From CAYSWK01 sp964434735 (GTDB lineage Archaea > Micrarchaeota > Micrarchaeia > Anstonellales > Bilamarchaeaceae), in assembly GCA_964434735.1 (NCBI GenBank), contig CAYSWK010000014.1, positions 1 to 22,704 of the forward strand: a DNA stretch of 22,704 bases, given 5' to 3'. The notes beneath the pieces were generated by a model. The model did no database searches and was not told the DNA's origin. It was given only the letters and a program-made list of their open reading frames with translations. Numbering within the stretch: position 1 is the first letter of the stretch; each line of letters opens with the position of its first letter. Positions 13,885-21,393 of this stretch are shown here, piece by piece. The position numbers and the translations under genes are program-made.

Positions 13885-14993
13885 GACAGATCAGTCCAAT
13901 TGATGGGCTTACCTTCTTTAAGTTCATGATTTGCCTTTTTGCCCACAACCTTATCAAAATCCAAAGAAGGAATTCCCTCAACGGGCCGCATAGTCATAAG
14001 CATACCCTCGGTAATACTCGTGCCTCTTGGAATATCGCATGCGGCATGGACGCTCTTTCTAACAGGAATTATCATCTTTTCCTCTTCTGGCGAAGGACGT
14101 TTTATACCTGTACCGCACATGGCATCAAAATGAGGAATTCCCTTTGAAAGTGATGCTATAGACTCCCCTTTTGCGCGCCTTGATTCAATGGCACGAATCT
14201 TCTCAACTGCTTCCTTAAGCTCATGCGGCTCCAAAGACGCCTTGTGGTCAGGGCCGGGCAAATTCTTATCTAAAGTAAAATGCTTTTCAACCAAAGGTGC
14301 ACCAAGCACGACTGCAGCTAAAAGTGCATCTATTCCTTGCGTATGGTCTGAAAAACCAACAGGAACGTTGAAGGCATCCGCCATAGTTTTCATCGCACGT
14401 AAATTTAACGAACCTGGCGACGCGGGATAATTGGTAACGCATTGGAAAAGACCGATTGAGTCATTTCCTGCATTTCGTACAATTTCAACAGCCCGCCTTA
14501 CCTCATCCAGTGTGCACATGCCTGTTGACATAAGCATCGGTTTTTTGGTTCGTGCAACCATGCGGATTAAAGGAACGTTTACCGTCTCACCTGAGGCGAT
14601 TTTAAAGGCGGGAACGTTAAGAGATTCCAAAAGCGCAACACTGGGAATGTCAAAGGGCGATGAAAGGAACAAAATGCCTTTTTGTGCACAGTAGCTTTGA
14701 AGCTCAGCAAACGCAGGTTTTGGCAACTCAAGCTTTTTGAGCATTGCATGCTGGCTGTCATCGCCGTCGTTAATGTTTGCGGCCTGGTATTCGGCCTTTT
14801 TTGCTGACTTTGAAGCCAATGCATCTGCACTGAAAGTCTGGAACTTGACTGCGTCAGCTCCTGCTTTCTTTGCCGCATCGACAAGTTTTTTTGCCAATTC
14901 AAGGGAACCGTTATGGTTGACGCCTGCTTCAGCTATAATAAAACATGGACGGCCCAGGCCAATAACATGCTCGCCAATAGTAAGTTCTTTCAC
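13881..14993 (-). CDS. neuB: Nonulosonic acid synthase (NeuB/LegI family)
   Basis: A 370-aa enzyme that condenses phosphoenolpyruvate with a 6-carbon N-acyl sugar to make a 9-carbon sialic-acid-like sugar. The TIM-barrel half shows FIIAEAGVNHNGS, AVKFQTF, SSPFD, FKIASGE and VEKHFTLDK. The C-terminal SAF (antifreeze-like) domain from about residue 300 shows PVRKSVHAACDIPRGTSIT. The start is GTG at 14993, with a TATA element about 27 nt upstream, so this appears to be the first gene of the operon running to gmhB. The exact product (legionaminic, pseudaminic or sialic type) cannot be fixed by this protein alone. Confidence 0.94.
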   Translation of the reverse strand: MKELTIGEHVIGLGRPCFIIAEAGVNHNGSLELAKKLVDAAKKAGADAVKFQTFSADALASKSAKKAEYQAANINDGDDSQHAMLKKLELPKPAFAELQSYCAQKGILFLSSPFDIPSVALLESLNVPAFKIASGETVNVPLIRMVARTKKPMLMSTGMCTLDEVRRAVEIVRNAGNDSIGLFQCVTNYPASPGSLNLRAMKTMADAFNVPVGFSDHTQGIDALLAAVVLGAPLVEKHFTLDKNLPGPDHKASLEPHELKEAVEKIRAIESRRAKGESIASLSKGIPHFDAMCGTGIKRPSPEEEKMIIPVRKSVHAACDIPRGTSITEGMLMTMRPVEGIPSLDFDKVVGKKANHELKEGKPINWTDLS

Positions 14994-15006
14994 ATAAAAC
15001 GTATGG

Positions 15007-15013
15007 TTAAATA
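15007..15013 (+). promoter_or_regulatory. TATA element of the nitrilase-family gene
   Basis: TTAAATA is centred 27 nt before the GTG start at 15037, matching a leaderless transcript. Confidence 0.5.
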
Positions 15014-15025
15014 CCCTTAAAACCC
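15014..15025 (-). promoter_or_regulatory. TATA element of the neuB operon
   Basis: On the minus strand GGGTTTTAAGGG is centred about 27 nt before the neuB GTG at 14993. It resembles the AGAGTTTTAACC element at the same distance before the cytidylyltransferase gene at 18947, suggesting matched promoters for the two nonulosonate operons. Confidence 0.45.
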
Positions 15026-15036
15026 TAAAGGTATCT

Positions 15037-15786
15037 GTGAAAATCGCACTTTTTCAAATGAATATTGCCTGGCATGACAAGACGCAAAACCTGGCAAACA
15101 TAGCCAGCAGTGCACGAAAAGCAAGGCAGGTTGAGGCAAGCCTTCTTGTGGTCCCTGAAATGGCTACGACTGGATTTACCATGGACCTTTCGCAAGCACA
15201 AAAGGAAACCGAGCAGGCATACCAAAAAATCGCAAAACAAAACGGCATTGCAATCCTTGGAACGTATGCTGCGCAAGGGGACGGGCATGCGACAAACCGC
15301 GCAGTATTTATTGATGAAAAGGGCACCGTACGCGCCCGTTATGATAAACAGCACCTCTTCCCTCTTGGAAAGGAGCATGAGCATTACCAGGCAGGAACAA
15401 AAGATGCCGTGGTCTCGTATCTTGAACTTTCCTTTGGATTAAGCATCTGTTATGACTTGCGTTTTCCTGAACTGTACCGCGCACTCGTACAAAAAGGCGC
15501 AAACGTACTTGTTGTTCCCGCCAATTGGCCTTCCTCACGCCGTGATCATTGGCTTACGCTTTTGAAGGCACGTGCAATCGAAAACCAATGTTACGTAATC
15601 GGCGTTAATCGCGTTGGTACTGATGGAAACGGACTTGAGTACTCAGGCGACTCAGTCGTATTCGACCCCTGGGGCGAGGAAATCGTTCATGCAGATGGAA
15701 ACGAGCAACTTCTCATTGTTGAACTTGATAAGAAAAAAATAGATGAAATCAGGAAGAAATATCCTTTTTTGGAGAGAAGAAAATAA
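15037..15786 (+). CDS. Carbon-nitrogen hydrolase (nitrilase superfamily)
   Basis: A 249-aa cytosolic amidase of the nitrilase superfamily. The catalytic triad is complete: Glu41 in VVPEMATTGF, Lys104 in RYDKQHLFP and Cys138 in LSICYDLRFPELYR. The length and these motifs resemble omega-amidase and NIT2-like enzymes that hydrolyse alpha-ketoglutaramate or related amides. The start is GTG at 15037, since the TATA element gives the right distance. It stands alone on the plus strand between the two minus-strand nonulosonate operons. A link to them, for example clearing ketoacid amides left when aminotransferases use Gln, is only speculation. Confidence 0.9.
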   Translation: MKIALFQMNIAWHDKTQNLANIASSARKARQVEASLLVVPEMATTGFTMDLSQAQKETEQAYQKIAKQNGIAILGTYAAQGDGHATNRAVFIDEKGTVRARYDKQHLFPLGKEHEHYQAGTKDAVVSYLELSFGLSICYDLRFPELYRALVQKGANVLVVPANWPSSRRDHWLTLLKARAIENQCYVIGVNRVGTDGNGLEYSGDSVVFDPWGEEIVHADGNEQLLIVELDKKKIDEIRKKYPFLERRK

Positions 15787-15792
15787 TTAAAC

Positions 15793-15915
15793 CTATAACT
15801 CATCCTTTTTCCTAAAAAGATAAAAAATTGCGAGTATACCTGCTCCTATCAAAAAAGAGAGTACACATGCTACGCTATTTCCAAGCATAGATACAACACT
15901 TTCAACAGCACCCAT
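15793..15915 (-). CDS. 40-aa single-span membrane protein
   Basis: A short frame starting two nt after the aminotransferase stop encodes 40 residues: an N-terminal stretch MGAVESVVSMLGNSVA, a hydrophobic segment of about 20 residues (CVLSFLIGAGILAIFYLF), then a basic-acidic tail RKKDEL. The basic residues directly after the span suggest a cytosolic C-terminus. GAGG lies about 10 nt upstream of the ATG. The position at the end of a tightly packed operon, a good membrane segment and a sensible ribosome binding site make it more likely real than not. The function is unknown. Confidence 0.55.
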   Translation of the reverse strand: MGAVESVVSMLGNSVACVLSFLIGAGILAIFYLFRKKDEL

Positions 15916-15917
15916 CT

Positions 15918-17228
15918 CTAATTCCTCTTCCTGAAAACCGGTTTTACAATCGGGCCTTCAACGTGCTTTGCATAGTCTCCTTTAAGGTTTGCAGCACGTG
16001 CAATCGCAACGTCAAATGCTGCAATCGTCTTTTCAATATCAGCATCGCTGTGTGAAAAACTAGGTGCAAAATAGCCAGGGAATAATACGCCTCCAACCTT
16101 GAATATCTCTTGCATAATATAGGTTTTAAGCGCAAAATCAAACGAACCTGTTGAATCCTTGAACATAGGGTTGGGGCTGCAATCATATCCGCCTACCTGA
16201 ATAGAGGACCCCATACCGTGCTTCTTAGCCACTGCGTTGATACCCTCTTTAAGTTTCTTTCCCGTATCCCAAACGTGCTTGGTAACTGGCTTGTCACGGA
16301 TTTCTTCAACCGTTGCCTTTGCGGCCGCCATTGCATGGGTTTCGGCACCGTACGTCGTCGAAAGAAGGAATACGCGATCTTTTGAATGACGTATGCCTCC
16401 CAATTCCATAATATCCGCACGTCCTGCCAAAACGGAAAATGAAAATCCGTTTGCAACTCCTTTTGCAAACGTTGCCAAATCAGGAGTAACGCCAAAATAT
16501 GCTTGAGCCCCCTTTAATCCGTAACGAAATCCGGTGATTATTTCATCCATTAAAAAAACCGCGCCATGCTTATGCGCAAGGTCCTTAACCTGCTGCAAAA
16601 ATCCGTTCGAAGGCGGGGTACCCGTTGTTGCCTCCAGTACTACGCAGGCAATTTGATCGGGGTGCTCTTCAAAAAGTTTCTTGAGTGATTCAATATCATT
16701 GTAATGAAAATTAAGCGAAAGATCACTCACGGCTTTGGGGACCCCTGCATTCACAACGGTTGTTCCGATGAACCAGTCATGAACGCTGAAAAACGGGTGT
16801 TCTTTGCATATGGCAACTTTGTTTCTACCCGTAAACGCACGTGCAAGCTTGATGGCGCCGGTCGTAGCATCGGAACCGTTCTTTGCAAACTTTACCATCT
16901 GCGCGCAGGGGATGGTTTGGATAAGCAACTCTGCCAATTCAAGCTCAAGGGTGTGCGGCCTGCAAAAGTTGGTACCGTTATCCATTGCCTTTTTGGCGGC
17001 TTCAACAACCGACGGATACGCGTGGCCAAGAATAACCGAACGAAGGCCCATGCCCCAATCAATGTATTCTGCACCATCAACGTCCCATACGTGGGATCCT
17101 TTGCCACGTGAAAGAATGCGAGGTGCGTTTGAAGGAAACTGGTCATCGCCTTTTGAGTAGGTATGCGCGCCTCCTGGAATGAGTTTGTGAAGTTTTTCTG
17201 CCAGAGTTTTTTGTTTTTCTGAAATCAT
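15918..17228 (-). CDS. Class III aminotransferase, glutamate-1-semialdehyde aminomutase-like
   Basis: A 436-aa PLP-dependent enzyme of the HemL-like branch. It shows LIPGGAHTYSKG, VWDVDGAEYIDWGMGLRSVILGH, FAKNGSDATTGAIKLAR, FLMDEIITGFRYG (PLP-ring Asp228) and the Schiff-base Lys256 in LATFAKGVANG. HemL itself makes 5-aminolevulinate for haem, but the operon (cytidylyltransferase, Gfo/Idh protein) points to amination of a sugar, as seen for HemL-like genes in other surface-sugar clusters. Which carbon is aminated is unknown. It starts two nt after the Gfo stop, with AAGGTG overlapping that stop codon as ribosome binding site. Confidence 0.87.
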   Translation of the reverse strand: MISEKQKTLAEKLHKLIPGGAHTYSKGDDQFPSNAPRILSRGKGSHVWDVDGAEYIDWGMGLRSVILGHAYPSVVEAAKKAMDNGTNFCRPHTLELELAELLIQTIPCAQMVKFAKNGSDATTGAIKLARAFTGRNKVAICKEHPFFSVHDWFIGTTVVNAGVPKAVSDLSLNFHYNDIESLKKLFEEHPDQIACVVLEATTGTPPSNGFLQQVKDLAHKHGAVFLMDEIITGFRYGLKGAQAYFGVTPDLATFAKGVANGFSFSVLAGRADIMELGGIRHSKDRVFLLSTTYGAETHAMAAAKATVEEIRDKPVTKHVWDTGKKLKEGINAVAKKHGMGSSIQVGGYDCSPNPMFKDSTGSFDFALKTYIMQEIFKVGGVLFPGYFAPSFSHSDADIEKTIAAFDVAIARAANLKGDYAKHVEGPIVKPVFRKRN

Positions 17229-17230
17229 AG

Positions 17231-18241
17231 TTACACCTTTTTGTGAATTCCCTTGTCTGAACTTTCCTCTGCAAGCGTAAGAACCCGCAGTATCGCGCGG
17301 TCTTCCGAAAGAGGATAATGGTAGGTTTCTTTTCCTAAAACGGCATTGACAAAATGCCTCATCTCTTCAATGTACATGTCATCCTTTGCCCAATAGCCTT
17401 TCTGTGCAACTTTTTCAACTTCCTTGTACTCGCTCCATTTTTTTGTGTTTGCATCATAGACGCAAACGGTTGCAGAATCCCAATTCCACGCAAGGTTACC
17501 CTTTGAACCCATAATATGAAGTTCACGCCTTGGAAGACGGGAGATAACATCAATTACTACGGTGCCAAGGACCCCATTTTTGAAACGGTAAACCAGGGAA
17601 TACAAATCATCAATATCTGCGTCAATATCGGAAACTTTTCCTTTCATGCATGAAATTTTTTCTAAAGGACCAAGAATCCAGGTAAGCCACTCAGTCTCAA
17701 AACAAACCATTTCACGTGTTGCACTTGTTGCGCGCTTTCCAACGTAAAACTGGGATACTTTTTCCCAAGGGTGCCAATCAGGAAGATACTGGCCCATGTG
17801 ATAGGTAAAGCCAAGCACGTTCCCTATCGCGCCTGAATCAACGAGCTCTTTTATTTTTCGTATTGACTGCTTAAATCGCATGGTTGCAGAAGGCGCCGCT
17901 AAAATTCCTTTTTTCTTTGCGCCCTTTTCTATTTCCTCAAGGCCGTCATCGATGACGCTTGCCTCCACAAAAAAAGGCTTGCCGTTCTCAACTGCCTTTT
18001 TCATGAATGGCGTATGCAAATCAGGAGGTGTTGAAATGATGAAAACATCGGGATTACGTTTTAACCCATCCTCAACGCTTGCGACCGTCTGGATTGAATA
18101 TTCCTTTTCCACGTCCTTTCTTCGCTCCTCTTTTGGCTCAACGCCAATAAGGTTTGTATAGCCAAGAAACTGCAAGTTCCTAACTCTTCGCTTTCCCATT
18201 GAACCAAGGCCGATGATAAGAAAGGTCGGTTGTTTTTCCAT
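17231..18241 (-). CDS. Gfo/Idh/MocA-family protein with a degenerate EKP motif
   Basis: A 336-aa protein with an N-terminal Rossmann fold (LIIGLGSMGKRRVRNL) and the C-terminal Gfo/Idh/MocA alpha/beta domain. The family phrase before the active site, ISTPPDLHTPFMKKAVENGK, is clear. The conserved E-K-P that normally follows is E93-A94-S95, so the catalytic Lys is absent. It could still bind NAD(P) and act on a sugar by another mechanism, for example elimination or a modified oxidation. The frame continues upstream to 18310, but the ATG at 18241 starts a standard N-terminus, four nt after the cytidylyltransferase stop with AAGTGA nearby. Confidence 0.87.
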   Translation of the reverse strand: MEKQPTFLIIGLGSMGKRRVRNLQFLGYTNLIGVEPKEERRKDVEKEYSIQTVASVEDGLKRNPDVFIISTPPDLHTPFMKKAVENGKPFFVEASVIDDGLEEIEKGAKKKGILAAPSATMRFKQSIRKIKELVDSGAIGNVLGFTYHMGQYLPDWHPWEKVSQFYVGKRATSATREMVCFETEWLTWILGPLEKISCMKGKVSDIDADIDDLYSLVYRFKNGVLGTVVIDVISRLPRRELHIMGSKGNLAWNWDSATVCVYDANTKKWSEYKEVEKVAQKGYWAKDDMYIEEMRHFVNAVLGKETYHYPLSEDRAILRVLTLAEESSDKGIHKKV

Positions 18242-18245
18242 AATT

Positions 18246-18947
18246 TCACTTCTTGGATTTTGATACGAGAAATTCGGCAAACAAAAAGTCTGCCTCGACA
18301 TCGATGTCAACCGCGCGCTCGCGGGGAATAACCGTGTAACGTGTCTTATCAGTCAAAAACCGCTTGTACTTCAAAAACGCATCAGTACGTATTGAATATA
18401 TAGGTGCGTCAAAATAAGCGGGGGCCAGATCCTGCCTTCGTGAAAGGTATTGGTCGAGTGGAAAGAGAGGCTTAAGAAAACCGTTCTTGTCGGGTGTAAG
18501 CGTCCACTGCGGAGGGTTTTCAGCCTCAAAAACCGCCATTACTGAATCGCAGTCGCCCTTTTTCAAAATCGCGTATGCATCCTTGATATCATGCGCATTC
18601 CGTAAAGGTGAAGACGGCTGGAGTATGAATAGGTAATCAGGCTGCTGGTTGCCCTGTGCCCGATGCCAACCAACCGCATGCTCAATTACAGGAGGCATGG
18701 GCGCCGTATCGCTTGCAAGCTCTGTGGGCCTCATGATAATTTCTGCGCCTGCTTTTTGTGCAACGGATGCAATCTCCTTATCATCGGTTGAAACATAAAC
18801 GTGTGAGAAGATACCTGATTCCTTTGCTGCACGGATGGTGTGCACGACAAGCGGGATGCCTCCAAGCGGCCGTATGTTTTTCCTAACCACTCCTTTGCTT
18901 CCCCCGCGGGCAGGGATAATGCAGATTGAATCTAAGGATTGCGCCAT
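18246..18947 (-). CDS. CMP-nonulosonic acid cytidylyltransferase (NeuA/LegF-like)
   Basis: A 233-aa enzyme that activates the nonulosonic acid with CTP, giving the CMP-sugar used by glycosyltransferases. It shows the CTP-binding IIPARGGSKGVVRKNIRPLGG, YVSTDD, LQPSSPLRN in the substrate loop, and the metal-binding DIDVEADF. It is the first gene of its operon, with a TATA element about 27 nt upstream of the ATG at 18947. Together with NeuB it shows that a nine-carbon acidic sugar is made and activated. The substrate (Leg, Pse or Neu5Ac type) is inferred from neighbours. Confidence 0.93.
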   Translation of the reverse strand: MAQSLDSICIIPARGGSKGVVRKNIRPLGGIPLVVHTIRAAKESGIFSHVYVSTDDKEIASVAQKAGAEIIMRPTELASDTAPMPPVIEHAVGWHRAQGNQQPDYLFILQPSSPLRNAHDIKDAYAILKKGDCDSVMAVFEAENPPQWTLTPDKNGFLKPLFPLDQYLSRRQDLAPAYFDAPIYSIRTDAFLKYKRFLTDKTRYTVIPRERAVDIDVEADFLFAEFLVSKSKK

Positions 18948-18968
18948 AGTAAAATGGTGGGTGGGTCA

Positions 18969-18980
18969 GGTTAAAACTCT
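18969..18980 (-). promoter_or_regulatory. TATA element of the cytidylyltransferase operon
   Basis: AGAGTTTTAACC (minus strand) is centred about 27 nt before the ATG at 18947, in the gap after the Lrp-type gene. Confidence 0.5.
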
Positions 18981-18990
18981 TTCTAAACGC

Positions 18991-19470
18991 TCATTCATAC
19001 CCAAAAAGGGAGCGCATGTCGTACTTCTCAAACTTATGGCTTTTGATCGTCAATGATGCATTCCAAGTGCCTATCAGCCGCCCGAATTTGTTACGGATCT
19101 GGGACGTGAGGTTCCCAAGGTCAATGGCATCTCGGGCAATAAGAACCATCGACAGGTCCCACTCCCCGGAAATTGAAAATACTTCAACCACCTGCGGGTG
19201 CGCCTCAAGGTATGAGATAAAATCATCAATATCTTTTTGCGAACCGTACTGAAGCTTAATACGTACGTCAACGATATTTGCAAATCCGAAATTACGAGGA
19301 CGCAATTGTATTTTAGGATAAAAAACTTTCGTGCGCTTCATCTTTTCCATTCGCTTCTTCACTGAATCAATGGAAAGGCCGATTTCTTTGGCAATCTTGG
19401 TAAGGGGCATACGGCAGTCTTCTTGCAAAAGGTCAAGAATTAAACAATCTTTTTCATCAATAGTATCCAT
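18991..19470 (-). CDS. Lrp/AsnC-family transcriptional regulator
   Basis: A 159-aa regulator. The N-terminal helix-turn-helix (about residues 8-45: CLILDLLQEDCRMPLTKIAK, then GLSIDSVKKRMEKM) is joined to a C-terminal RAM/AsnC ligand domain (about 65-145, with VVEVFSISGEWDLSMVLIA). These proteins form dimers or larger rings and sense amino acids or related small molecules. Transcription is from its own TATA box. It is divergent from the WbpG/HisH2/HisF2 operon and lies upstream of the cytidylyltransferase operon, so it could control either or both; this is inferred from position. Confidence 0.93.
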   Translation of the reverse strand: MDTIDEKDCLILDLLQEDCRMPLTKIAKEIGLSIDSVKKRMEKMKRTKVFYPKIQLRPRNFGFANIVDVRIKLQYGSQKDIDDFISYLEAHPQVVEVFSISGEWDLSMVLIARDAIDLGNLTSQIRNKFGRLIGTWNASLTIKSHKFEKYDMRSLFGYE

Positions 19471-19492
19471 GTTATCTTAATTTTTACGCTTA

Positions 19493-19502
19493 TTTTATAA
19501 AA
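19493..19502 (-). promoter_or_regulatory. TATA box of the Lrp-type gene
   Basis: TTTTATAAAA is centred 27.5 nt before the ATG at 19470, the expected distance for a leaderless transcript. Confidence 0.65.
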
Positions 19503-19533
19503 TTATCGAAATTTTAAGACAAATAAACAAAAA

Positions 19534-19545
19534 CATATATAAAAA
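19534..19545 (+). promoter_or_regulatory. TATA box of the WbpG/HisH2/HisF2 operon
   Basis: CATATATAAAAA is centred about 34 nt before the ATG at 19574, so the transcript should carry a very short leader of about 8 nt. GGTGG at 19565-19569 lies 4 nt before the ATG and may help choose this start over an out-of-frame ATG at 19563. Confidence 0.6.
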
Positions 19546-19573
19546 ATAAGATAGTTAGTCATATGGTGGCCTT

Positions 19574-20761
19574 ATGTCACATCCTCACGAAATAAAATAT
19601 GGTAGCGGACTTCCCAACTTCCTCAAACGATGCACCAAATGCGTCATCCCTGAAACGCAGGACGCAGTCATGTTTAATGAAAAAGGCGTTTGCAGCGTAT
19701 GCCAAAGTATTGAATACAAGCAAACCAAAATAGACTGGAATGCGCGCAAAAAAGAATTTGAAGCGCTGCTTGATGAATACCGTGGCAAGTATGATTATGA
19801 CTGCATTATTCCCTTTTCCGGAGGAAAGGATTCAACCTTCCAGGCATACACACTCGTCAAAGATTTTGGATTAAAACCACTCATCGTTTCTTTTGACCAT
19901 GGATTTTTTAGGCCAAACCATTTGAGAAACGTTGAAATGACGATAAAAAAACTCGGTGTAGATTTCCTTAAATTCAGGCCAAACTGGCATATTGTAAAAC
20001 GGCTCATGATCGAATCGCTCAAACGAAAAGGAGATTTCTGCTGGCACTGCCACACGGGAGTCTATTCCTACCCCATTCGCATGGCGCTCAAACTTAACAT
20101 CCCCCTTGTCATTTGGGGCGAATCAGTTGCCGAATATATGAGTTATTACGATTATACGGTCCAAGAGGAGGTTGACGAAGAGAGGTTCAACAAGTTCACC
20201 AACCTAGGAATTACGGCACAAGATATGGTTGGAATGCTCAATGACCCAAAAATTACCGAACGCGATTTGCTTCCGTACACTTATCCCAAACCTGGAGACC
20301 TACGAAGGATAAAATGCCGATCGGTATGTCTTGGAAGTTATATTCCCTGGGATGTCAAAAAGCAATCTGCAATCATCGCAAAAGAGCTTGGCTGGCAAGG
20401 GGACAATGTGGAAGGGATTCCTGGAGAGTACTATTATGAAAAAGTTGAGTGCGCATTCCAAGGAATACGCGACTATTTACGATTCATAAAAAGAGGATAT
20501 GGGCGTACGGCGCACCTTGTAAGTATTGACTTAAGGAACGATCGTATGGATCGGAATAAAGGCCTTGAACTTACGGCAAAATATGATGGGAAACGCCCGG
20601 CAAGCCTTGATGTGTTCCTCAAGACACTCGGATTAACCGAGGAAGATTTCAATGAAATTGCCGCCTCGCATATGGTGGCACCTTACAAACACGACTTCAA
20701 AAACACTCCCAAGGGTGAAAAACTCCACGACCAGGATGAATGGACGATTGCCAACGAGTAG
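19574..20761 (+). CDS. N-acetyl sugar amidotransferase (WbpG/PseA family)
   Basis: A 395-aa ATP-dependent enzyme that, in WbpG- and PseA-type systems, turns an N-acetyl group on a sugar into an acetamidino group using ammonia from a HisH-type partner. It shows a zinc-ribbon-like pair C20-x2-C23 and C40-x2-C43, the PP-loop pyrophosphatase motif FSGGKDS (residues 81-87), and a further C156-x2-C159. It is the first gene of a three-gene operon with hisH2 and hisF2, the arrangement known from Pseudomonas O-antigen loci. The substrate here is most likely the nonulosonic acid or a UDP-amino sugar precursor; this is inferred from context. Confidence 0.92.
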   Translation: MSHPHEIKYGSGLPNFLKRCTKCVIPETQDAVMFNEKGVCSVCQSIEYKQTKIDWNARKKEFEALLDEYRGKYDYDCIIPFSGGKDSTFQAYTLVKDFGLKPLIVSFDHGFFRPNHLRNVEMTIKKLGVDFLKFRPNWHIVKRLMIESLKRKGDFCWHCHTGVYSYPIRMALKLNIPLVIWGESVAEYMSYYDYTVQEEVDEERFNKFTNLGITAQDMVGMLNDPKITERDLLPYTYPKPGDLRRIKCRSVCLGSYIPWDVKKQSAIIAKELGWQGDNVEGIPGEYYYEKVECAFQGIRDYLRFIKRGYGRTAHLVSIDLRNDRMDRNKGLELTAKYDGKRPASLDVFLKTLGLTEEDFNEIAASHMVAPYKHDFKNTPKGEKLHDQDEWTIANE

Positions 20762-20766
20762 GTCCT

Positions 20767-21393
20767 ATGATATGCGTCATCGATTATGGAATGGGAAACG
20801 TCCGCTCAGTAGTAAAAGCACTTGACCATCTTGGGTACGATGCAATCGTTTCCGACAAAAAGGAGGATCTTGAAGGTGCAACTCATCTTATCCTTCCTGG
20901 AGTCGGCGCATTTGGAAGTGCCATGGAGCAACTACGAAAACGAAACCTGATTCCGCTCATGGAACAGGAAGTGCTTATGAAGAAAAAGCCGTTCCTTGGA
21001 ATATGCCTTGGTATGCAGCTTCTTGCAAAAAAGAGCTATGAACTTGGCGAGCACACGGGACTTGGCTGGATTGAAGGCGAAGTAAAAAAACTTCCTGTCG
21101 AACCGTTGGGGCTTAAAATTCCCCATGTAGGCTGGAACGACGTGAATTTTACCCGCAAAACTATGCTGTTTGAAAAAGTAAAAACGGGGTCTGCATTCTA
21201 TTTTGTCCACAGCTTTGCACTTGTTCCAAAAGACCCGCAGGTAACAATAGGAGTATGCAATTATGGATTGCCATTTTGTGCAGCAGTTGAAAAGGAAAAC
21301 ATTTTTGCAACCCAATTCCATCCGGAAAAAAGCCAAAAGGACGGCCTAAAAATACTTGAGAATTTTGCCGAATATAAAGGTGTGATTTCATGA
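20767..21393 (+). CDS. HisH-like glutamine amidotransferase subunit (HisH2)
   Basis: A 208-aa class I glutaminase that splits glutamine and supplies ammonia through its partner. The triad is complete: Cys80 in FLGICLGMQLL, His185 and Glu187 in TQFHPEKSQ. The N-terminus VIDYGMGNVRSV is HisH-like. The frame opens earlier (20740), but that part overlaps the amidotransferase gene, and the ATG at 20767 gives the standard N-terminus. No other histidine gene is near, and the wbpG-type gene upstream shows that the ammonia serves sugar amidination rather than histidine synthesis. Confidence 0.92.
   Translation: MICVIDYGMGNVRSVVKALDHLGYDAIVSDKKEDLEGATHLILPGVGAFGSAMEQLRKRNLIPLMEQEVLMKKKPFLGICLGMQLLAKKSYELGEHTGLGWIEGEVKKLPVEPLGLKIPHVGWNDVNFTRKTMLFEKVKTGSAFYFVHSFALVPKDPQVTIGVCNYGLPFCAAVEKENIFATQFHPEKSQKDGLKILENFAEYKGVIS

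Noticed and set aside
15918..17228. Haem pathway HemL
   Set aside because: The fold is HemL-like, but the operon contains only sugar-activation genes and no other tetrapyrrole gene. The family is often used for amino-sugar chemistry.
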